64,000 bases of DNA from Haladaptatus cibarius D43 (GTDB lineage: Archaea > Halobacteriota > Halobacteria > Halobacteriales > Haladaptataceae). Shown here one piece after another: positions 63,353 through 64,000 of the stretch; the first letter of the stretch is position 1; each line of letters starts with the position of its first letter. The DNA is taken from positions 178,082-242,081 of the forward strand of contig NZ_JDTH01000002.1 of NCBI RefSeq assembly GCF_000710615.1. Reading direction: 5' to 3'. Under the pieces are notes generated by a model. That model had not been told where the DNA came from, did not search any database, and saw nothing but the letters and a program-made list of their open reading frames with translations. A program made the translations under genes and the position numbers.

Positions 63353-64000
63353 ATGGCGGATTTATCAGCACTCTGGGCAGTAGAGATGCTCATCGCGGCG
63401 TTCGCAGGCGGCGCCTTCGGCGCGGCACTCGGTGCGCTCCCGGCGTTCATCTTTACTGGCTTCATGGTCATCGCAGGAGAGTCTGCGAACATCATCGGAA
63501 AAGCCGTTGCCGGAGCGTCCCAGTCGGGACCTGTGGCCGAACTCGCAGCGGTCGGCATCACTGGCTCTATCGCGTTCGGCGCGCCGTTCTCGCCCGCCAT
63601 CAGTTTTGCGGGCGGTGCAGCGGCGGCCGCCTACGCCGCGAAACGCGGCTACATGGAGTCCGGGTTCGACTACCACAACGCGAAGGACATCGCCTTCGCA
63701 CAGGGTACCAAACCCGACGTGCTCGCGGTCGGTGGCTTGTTCGGGATTATCGGCTACTGGCTCGTCGAGTTATCAGCCGCCTTCGCCATGCCCTACGACC
63801 CGATTGCGATGGGCGTCGTGCTCTCAGCAATCATCCACAGGCTCGTCTTCGGCTACGACATCATCGGCGACACTGGCAAAGGAATCCTCAACATGAAACC
63901 GTTCGAGGACGGCAACCGGCGTATCATCGGCGAGGCCGCGACTGAGGGCGAAGAGACGACGCCCGACGAACCAGTTGCCGACGGCGGGGCAACCGTGGAG
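63353..64000 (+). CDS. Membrane protein of the glycerol operon, cut by the window end
   Basis: 216 codons are present and the frame is still open at base 64000. About four to five hydrophobic segments rich in Gly and Ala (about 8-50, 60-95, 125-150, 155-170) precede an acidic C-terminal region (GEETTPDEPVADGG). It starts right after the glpK stop, so it is cotranscribed. A homologous-looking gene after glpK in other haloarchaea has been proposed to take part in glycerol uptake; I cannot confirm that here. Confidence 0.75.
   Translation, partial: MADLSALWAVEMLIAAFAGGAFGAALGALPAFIFTGFMVIAGESANIIGKAVAGASQSGPVAELAAVGITGSIAFGAPFSPAISFAGGAAAAAYAAKRGYMESGFDYHNAKDIAFAQGTKPDVLAVGGLFGIIGYWLVELSAAFAMPYDPIAMGVVLSAIIHRLVFGYDIIGDTGKGILNMKPFEDGNRRIIGEAATEGEETTPDEPVADGGATVE

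Noticed and set aside
1-64000. CRISPR arrays, rRNA genes, transposases and prophage genes
   Set aside because: No repeat-spacer pattern, rRNA signature or transposase/integrase motif was seen on either strand.

Overview
This window comes from the chromosome of a halophilic archaeon (class Halobacteria). The signs are acidic proteomes rich in Asp and Glu, Tat-type signal peptides on secreted proteins and lipoproteins, TATA-box promoters that often sit about 25-30 bp from a start codon (leaderless transcripts), GTP cyclohydrolase III, an archaeal AglB oligosaccharyltransferase, HalOD1 output-domain proteins, a Bat-type regulator, a TFB-like cyclin protein and an archaeal CoaD. The base composition is moderate for the class. 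A genus such as Haladaptatus is possible, but I cannot prove it from the sequence. About 70 protein genes and three tRNA genes are supported. I saw no rRNA, no CRISPR array and no insertion sequence.

Layout. 1-3.7 kb: the end of a lipoprotein gene, a membrane protein, tRNA-Thr, a GNAT acetyltransferase and pgk. 3.9-11.1 kb: a branched-chain-type ABC importer (livH-livM-livG-livF, overlapping genes) that faces two tandem substrate-binding protein genes on the other strand. Both binding proteins have their two halves in swapped order compared with the usual family, which looks like a circular permutation. 11-18.5 kb: a CBS/zinc-ribbon protein, GTP cyclohydrolase III, uridine kinase, a frameshifted Bat-type regulator, a malectin-like surface protein, a class III CoA-transferase and tRNA-Ser. 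18.7-26.2 kb: an NhaC-type antiporter, a family-4 uracil-DNA glycosylase and a regulatory patch with two HalOD1 proteins around a CHAT (caspase-like) protein. 26.2-32.3 kb: aroC and aroA of the shikimate pathway, an alkaline-phosphatase-superfamily enzyme, UspA and an acyl-CoA dehydrogenase. 32.4-42.8 kb: housekeeping genes (Nudix, coaD, FKBP isomerase, pyrB-pyrI, a MinD-like ATPase with a RecA-like partner) and tRNA-Leu, whose 3' end is repeated 124 bp away beside matching hairpins.

42.8-55.4 kb is an S-layer/archaellin N-glycosylation locus. aglJ (first sugar onto dolichyl phosphate) diverges from a tightly coupled operon of three glycosyltransferases, two tandem sulfatase-like enzymes, a Wzx-type flippase and aglB, followed by a DUF368 (PopT-like) protein. 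A decayed piece of the third glycosyltransferase between the two sulfatase-like genes shows that the second came from a tandem duplication. The DUF368 protein may return the dolichyl phosphate that AglB releases.

56.8-64 kb is a glycerol catabolism block: glpA-glpB-glpC (membrane-associated glycerol-3-phosphate dehydrogenase) on the minus strand, and glpK plus a conserved membrane protein (running off the window) on the plus strand, separated by a 690-bp gap without a credible gene.

Most notable: the permuted binding-protein pair, the CHAT/HalOD1 patch, the AglB-DUF368 pairing, the duplicated sulfatase-like module and the tRNA-Leu 3'-end repeats.
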